This document shows positions 58,801 to 64,000 of a stretch of DNA of 64,000 bases, piece after piece. Origin of the DNA: Undaria pinnatifida. Lineage: Eukaryota; Sar; Phaeophyceae; Laminariales; Alariaceae. Location of the stretch: positions 1,949,001 through 2,013,000 of the forward strand of contig JABAKD010000025.1 in the NCBI GenBank assembly GCA_012845835.1, in the 5' to 3' direction. Below the pieces are notes generated by a model, which saw only the letters and a program-made list of their open reading frames with translations, was not told where the DNA came from and did no database searches. A program made the position numbers and the translations under genes. The stretch's first letter is position 1. Each line of letters opens with the position of its first letter.

Positions 58801-59155
58801 GTGAGCGAGGCACTGCAACACGCAGTGTGTAGAAGATAGTTTAAGATGTCTTTATTATGTCGGCCCGTAAAGGGGTAGACGAATGCAGGGGGAAAGGTGG
58901 AGTGGGTCATGTGGCTCTCCACCGCCCAGGAACAACCGTTCGTAGTCGAATACCTAAACCTTCTTGCATAGTGCCTACTCGTACATAGCCGTGGGACTGC
59001 TCGTGGGTGATACCACGAGACGATCCCTGTAACTTACCTCCGTGACACAACGTATGTAACCGTAACTTATTGTAAGGCTGTTCGTTGAGACAAGCCATAT
59101 CGAATACCCTCCCTGGCGCTGGATCAACTAACAAGCCTCGATAAAACAAACACCA
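58800..59155 (-). other. Probable 3' LTR region of the copia element
   Basis: Directly downstream of the RNase H stop. It contains AATAAAG (58851-58857 on the - strand) as a possible polyadenylation signal. The LTR ends cannot be fixed because the 5' LTR lies beyond the window. Confidence 0.35.
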
Positions 59156-60361
59156 TCAACAATCAACAAATAACTGTATCCCTAACAGAAAATCGCGGTG
59201 TTTCTCAAAACTCTCTTTGCCAATAGCCTTCGTGAGAATGTCCGCACGCTGGTCATCCGTCCGGAGATACTTAACCGACAAGTCTCCCGTCCCCATCAAC
59301 TCGCGCAGAAAATGGTACCGTACATCGATGTGCTTACTGTTAGATGAGATCAATGGGTTTTTGGCCAAGTCTACTGCCCCTTTGTTGTCTTCAAACACTC
59401 CAACACTCGGCGACCCCAGACTGGGCATCAGGAAAACCAACACTCCTCTCACGTAAAGCGCTTCCTTCACCCCGTCGGCCATGGCTACGCACTCCGCCTC
59501 GGTCGTTGATAGGGTGACGCATTTCTGCGTCCTAGAAAACCACGACATAAGTGTACCCCCGCAACAGACAGCCACGCCAGAGACCGAACGCCTATCGTCG
59601 GCCTTGTGGGCGTTGTCCGCGTCCACGTACGTCTCCAAGTCGTAATCCAACTGCACTTCCTCTAGTTTACTGTCCTTCCTGAACGTCAGACCTACGTGAG
59701 CCGTAGAGCTCAGGTACTCGATTATCTTCATAGCCGCCTTAACATGTACCACGTTAGGGTCATGAGAAAACCTTGCAACCGCCCGTACTGCGTTCGCGAT
59801 GTCCGGCCTCGTCTGATTCGCAATCCACATCAGACTCCCCACCATTTCGCGGTATCTCGCGTCCACCGCAAGGTCCTCATCACGCACGTGTCTGAGGTCC
59901 AACGACGGAGAAGCGGGGATGGGGCAGGTTTTCGTGATTCCAAAACGTTCGACAACATTTCGAATAAACTGGGTCTGTGAAATCTCCAAGGTCCCCTTCT
60001 CACGATCTCTCTTGTACTCGCTACCCATGTACCACGTAACCTCACCAAGATGTTTCGTAGGGAATCTCTTGTTGAGATCCGCCACTACTGAATACGTGAT
60101 TTCCTTGGTGGCCGCGACCTTGATGTTGTCCACGTGGACCACCAACATCGCTGCAACCTCGTTATTCACCATCAGTAAAAACACGCACGGGTCTACCAAG
60201 CACTGCTCAAAACCACACTCAACCAAGGTTGACGACAGTAGCTTATACCACGAGCGACCAATTTGCTTCAGCCCATAAAGAGCTTTGTTGAGTCGGACTA
60301 CCTTACCCGATAACCGCCCACACCCATAGGGCAATCTTGAGAAAATTTCGGGGTCCAACAC
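59156..60361 (-). pseudogene. copia reverse transcriptase (C-terminal part) and RNase H
   Basis: This frame of 401 codons has LNKALYGLKQIGRSWYKLL, and where copia has YVDD it reads VVHVDNIKVAA, so the second catalytic Asp is Asn. RNase H follows with YVDADNAHKADDRRSVSG, TLSTTEAECVAMADGVKEA, VFEDNKGAVDLAKN, HIDVRYHFLRE and ADILTKA; its acidic residues look intact. It ends at the TGA at 59158-59156. A frameshift at about 60360 separates it from the upstream part (DVDQAFFQ). Confidence 0.88.
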
Positions 60362-61440
60362 TGACTGAAAAAAGCCTGGTCAACGTCCAAGTGCCTCAAG
60401 TCCCAGTCAAGTTTGCATGCCATTGCTGCAACGATGCGGTTAGACGTGGTTGATGCAGTAGGGGCAAACGTATCAAATTAGTCAACTCCCTCTACCTGAC
60501 TTTAGCCCTTAGCTACCAAGTTCGCCTTAGCTCTATCGATCATGCCATGCTCGTCGCCCTTCCACTTCAAGAGCCACTTTGATTCCACAATATTGCTACC
60601 CGCCGGAACTTCGGAAATCTCAGTGAAAGTGTCAGCGGCCTCTAGTCCATCAAATTCCGCGTGCATGGCCTCTACCCAAACGCCAGAGTGAATTGAAGAA
60701 CGCGCCGCGGAGTAAGACGTCGGTTCCGGTTCCGCCTCCTTGAGGAGGCCAACCGGCAACCGAGTAGGTTCACCGCCTGTGTCTTGCGCCGCCAGTAGCG
60801 CATGGAACATGCGGCCTCCCTCACAGTGTCCGATCGTACTGATCAGCCCCGCTGCCGCTTCCCGGTTGAGCGCTCTGGTCTGCGCTCTCGTGCTTCCCTC
60901 CCGAATCTCTTCACCATCGCCTGGTCCTGACATGTGCGCTCCAAGTTGGCGCGCAGCAGTCCGGACAGCAGTCGGGGTCGGAGCTCCATCGTCAGAAGAG
61001 GACGCATCGTCGTCATCTCGAGATGAAGTGTCGCTTTCGAGCGGTTCGCTGCTGACCGTTGATGAATCGTTCAGCTCCTCACTTTCGGCTTGCGGATCGC
61101 CGCCAGCTTGCGTCATCGGAGACACCGCACGGAGTTGGTGAGGAGTTCCCCTCCCCAACACCGGCAGTGGAGTCGTCGGGGCGGATTCGTAGACGTCCGT
61201 CCCTTCCAGCTCAGGCGCTTTTTGTAGGTCCACGGTCCCTCTCTGCTCCGGCATCTCCGGCAGCGGGGGTGAAGGCGCTCCTGTACTGAGCGTTGCCTCC
61301 CAGGCCACGTCCCTTGTTTCCACCACCTTGTTCGCCCGCGTGAGCATCCGCAAGGAGTCACTTGGGTGGTCGATGCCCGGCCCGAGGTAAAAGCAGCTTT
61401 CGGCCCGGGGGTGCGACTCGATGGGCGTTTCCAGCGATAG
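60362..61440 (-). pseudogene. copia integrase C-terminal region and start of reverse transcriptase
   Basis: A frame shifted relative to the integrase core begins near RAESCFYLGPGIDHPSDSLR and runs through a Ser/Asp-rich spacer to WVEAMHAEFDGLEAADTFTE and IVESKWLLKWKGDEHGMIDR. In KANLVAKG*SQVEGVD*FDTFAPTAS both stops replace codons that are normally aromatic in the family. Both fall at about 60508 and 60484. Confidence 0.85.
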
Positions 61441-62543
61441 TACGTTGGGCGAAGGAACGGGTGCGGTGAAGCAGGTGCGGCAGTTCCGTACCACATTTCG
61501 TGTGGCGACCGGTTCCCGGGGTTTGCAGTGGTCGCGGTGTGGTTCAGGGCGTCACAAGCCCAGTGCATCGCTTCCGCCCACAGGGATTTAGTCGGCGGTA
61601 GTTGAATGTGAGGAAATATGATGGGCGCTTGGATGCACGTGGCGAGTCCCGCGTTCTGGATGATACCTAGCGCTCTCTCTGCTACAGCGTTCTGCATAGG
61701 GCTATCGGCATTGGTGAATTCCTGCTTGATGCAATACTGTTTGCACACCTCTCCAAACTCACCACGGAAAAACTCCCCCCCGTTGTCAGACGTTACTATC
61801 TCAACTTTCGAGGGTACTCCGTCGGCGCGCGCGTCAGCCAAACACTTCCTGAATGCGTCTCCTGAATCCGATTTATGCTTCAGAAAATACACCCACGCGT
61901 GGCGAGAGTAGTCATCCTTCACAAGCATGACATACCGCGCACCCGTCAGGGAAGATGTTCTCTTAGGTCCGCTGAGGTCAACAAAAACTCTCCCCAATTT
62001 CTCTGTCGCGCGTGATTCAGTGGTGTTAGGGATAGGCTTGCGGTAGCCTTTTGCCATAGAGCATCCCGTACAGGGCTTAAGTTTTCCTACTAATTCTACT
62101 CCGAGAGATTTTGCGGTCTCTCGCAACAGTAGTTCATTCGAGTGACCTTGCACGCAGTGGAAAACGTTGACGTCTACCCTAGTCTGAGTAGACCCGGTAC
62201 TGCCGGGTGCAAGCACGGGAAAAGCAAGGGGAAAATCGCAACCATATTCAACACAAGTCTCGGGAGGGTCGGGGGCTTCAAGGGGGAACGGCACATAGCC
62301 GTCGTCTGGCTCTATCCTGTAAGCGAACACGGAGTAACTGGATCCATTACCTTCAAACCTCAACCTCCCATTGAAAAGAGAAATGCACAAGCCTTTCCCC
62401 TCAGTCGTAAATGCTACTCCCTGCTTGCGTGCAGCCATCAGCGAAAACAAGTTGAATGCGATTTCCGGCACGTAGGCCACACCCAATAGCTTGACAGTCA
62501 GATCCCTTGGGAATGCAACAGTCAGCGTTCGGTACCCTACCAC
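61430..62543 (-). pseudogene. copia integrase (GAG-pre-integrase and core)
   Basis: The zinc-binding region has H...H and CTGCSMAKG. The catalytic core shows VFVDLSGP, VTSDNGGEFF and NAVAERALG, so the D, D, E triad is present. The frame is lost after HEMWYGTA...YYRW at about 61430. Confidence 0.88.
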
Positions 62544-62750
62544 GTCGATCAGATGGTTGTCACCGATTCTAACCTAGTCATCGCACAGTCTTACATCGCA
62601 AGTTGAATGCGATTTCCGGCACGTAGGCCACACCCAACAGCTTGACAGTCAGATCCCCTGGGAATGCAACAGTCAGCGTTCGGTACCCTACCACGTCGAT
62701 CAGGTGGTTGTCACCGATTCTAACCTAGTCATCGCACAGTCTTACATCGC
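62449..62750 (-). repeat. 151-bp tandem duplication inside the copia pol frame
   Basis: 62449-62599 and 62600-62750 differ at only three or four positions. 151 is not a multiple of 3, so the duplication shifts the frame between protease and integrase. Confidence 0.9.
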
Positions 62751-63156
62751 TCAAAAGGTCAGCTGAATGGGTCATGTGAAAGGATGCCCAACTGTCCGCT
62801 ATCCACTTCTCACCGATGCAATCACTACGTTCCTCATTACACGAGTCATCGTTAGTACCAAGCATGCACTTTGCAGGACAACACACAGTATCACCGCCGT
62901 CGTTCTAGCCTTGCGCACCTCCGCCTGATGTCTCCTCTGGTGCAGGGGGGATGCGAGCCTTGCACTGGGACCAGGTGTGCCCGGGTTCCAAGCAACGAAT
63001 GCGTTTTCCCTTCACTTTGTCGAACGCTGAGGGGGGGTTCTGTGTGGGGGCTTGGGGGTTACTGCTACTGCTACCTTGACTGTTCTTGCTTGGTGTGTCA
63101 CTTGCACCTGTCTGCTTACCGTTACTTCCATGCCTAGCTTTGCCTGCACGACCACC
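62751..63156 (-). pseudogene. copia nucleocapsid knuckle and protease, degraded
   Basis: The knuckle reads RIRCLEPGHTWSQC, where the first Cys of C-X2-C-X4-H-X4-C has become Arg. The protease site reads WIADSWASFHMT, with Trp where the family has Gly in DSG. Stops follow GAQG (about 62907) and CDD (about 62728). Confidence 0.8.
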
Positions 63157-64000
63157 TCAAGCAGCTCCATTCGAAAATAGAGCCTGGCCCACGTCCTTAC
63201 CCTTCGTCGTGGAAAGGCGCAAGTACCGCTGTCGGATGATGCTCTCGATCTCCGCTCGAGTGACATCCTCACGGTACAAGATAGTGCGTTCCTCTATTTC
63301 GTAGTCTGACGTGAGGGTCATGATGATCTTGCGGTTGACGTCTGCTACCGAGTTGACCACGCCTAGCGACGCGAGCACTTCAACAATCTTGTCTATCCAA
63401 CCAAAGTACTTCATGGGCTCTTCTCCCTTCTCCATTTTTGCGGAGTCGAACGCTACCGACCACTTGACCTGTTCAGCCATGGTCTTAGGCATGAACCAAT
63501 CACACAACATTCTCCAGCCAGCACTAGGCGATTTTGTTGCGAACAATCTACCAAGCAGATCACGGTTCACAACGCTCTCTGTCAGGCAAGTCCAAGCTAC
63601 TCTAGCTGTCTCAACATGTTCCTCACTGAACCCCTGCGAGAGAAAGTATTGAGTGTTCTTCGTAACGTCGCCTATCATCATATCATGATCTACGAGAAAC
63701 GCCGACATGCACCCAACCATGGAAGTATACACCTCGAAGTGCTCCTTCCGCAATGGAAAGTCTTCCGACTTTCCACTGAATTTAGGAACCGACTGCTTCA
63801 AACTCCCAAATTCGCGAGAACCAACGTCAGCCCCATGACTATCTACGCTGCTACTCGCACCACTCCTTGGCAGGTCTATTGCCGCGCCAAGACCTGGAAA
63901 ACTCCCACTGGAGCTGACTCCCCTTACTTCCCCTGCACTGGTAGCGGTTCCGACCCGCTCACCAGTAACACCAGACGCAACCTCACTAACCGCAGCAGTT
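63157..64000 (-). pseudogene. copia gag, 5' end beyond the window
   Basis: The frame is open from the right edge to a TGA at 63159-63157. It begins Ser/Gly-rich, then has SVPKFSGKSEDFPLRKEHFE, GWRMLCDWFMPKTMAEQVKW and RQRYLRLSTTKGKDVGQA, the usual plan of copia gag. The TGA is probably a mutation because the same frame continues with knuckle-like sequence. Confidence 0.82.

Larger units (their letters stand above)
59156..64000 (-). mobile_element. Ty1/copia LTR retrotransposon, decayed, 5' end outside the window
   Basis: The order gag, protease, integrase, reverse transcriptase, RNase H is that of the copia superfamily. Reading is broken by at least five in-frame stops, two or more small frameshifts and a 151-bp tandem duplication, so it is inactive. 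The parts are listed separately. Confidence 0.92.

Overview
This is nuclear DNA of an intron-rich, repeat-rich eukaryote. The best guess is a brown alga (Phaeophyceae, Ectocarpus-like). The evidence is long GT-AG introns in GC-rich, CAG-repeat-rich genes, a large single-exon ankyrin-repeat gene, a Ty1/copia element, LINE debris, and four tandem TAACCC units inside the window, i.e. TTAGGG-type telomeric sequence. The species is inferred from style, not proven.

Three protein genes can be supported, two of them with complete splice models whose phases agree at every junction. (1) + strand 1032-7498: a five-exon RsuA/RluB-type rRNA pseudouridine synthase of 460 aa. (2) - strand 28110-19244: a seven-exon, 601-aa protein with a coiled coil and polyQ, a ubiquitin-interacting motif, a PUB domain, and a C-terminal motif like that of FAF1/UBX proteins; it is probably a ubiquitin/p97 adaptor. 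(3) - strand 51378-49849: a 509-aa single-exon ankyrin-repeat protein. A probable last exon of a fourth gene lies at 37925-37484 (-).

Most of the rest is mobile or tandem DNA. From 7.5 to 19 kb there are 23-bp, 10-bp and 54-bp tandem arrays, a degenerate array of hairpin-bearing units (10.2-14.3 kb), two pentanucleotide satellites and, between them, a 1.5-kb segment dense in perfect stem-loops. From 28 to 47 kb there are nested families: a hAT-like MITE (28775-28984), tRNA-derived SINEs, A-tailed retroposons, a small TIR element whose empty site can be read from a paralogous copy, and a cluster of repeats with poly-C tracts (31-35.3 kb). From 52 to 59 kb there are hAT and LINE remnants and more repeats. 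From 59156 to the right edge runs a decayed copia element on the - strand. A 937-bp pogo/Tc1-like element sits in intron 3 of gene 2.

The most interesting signals are: a short motif TACC(A/T)GGTA about 40 times over-represented; a LINE and a short repeat family that share a poly-C 3' end; a LINE poly-C tail that appears to serve as the polypyrimidine tract of exon 5 of gene 2; decayed tandem copies of exon-intron junctions inside introns; and the hairpin-dense segment at 15.24-16.73 kb.
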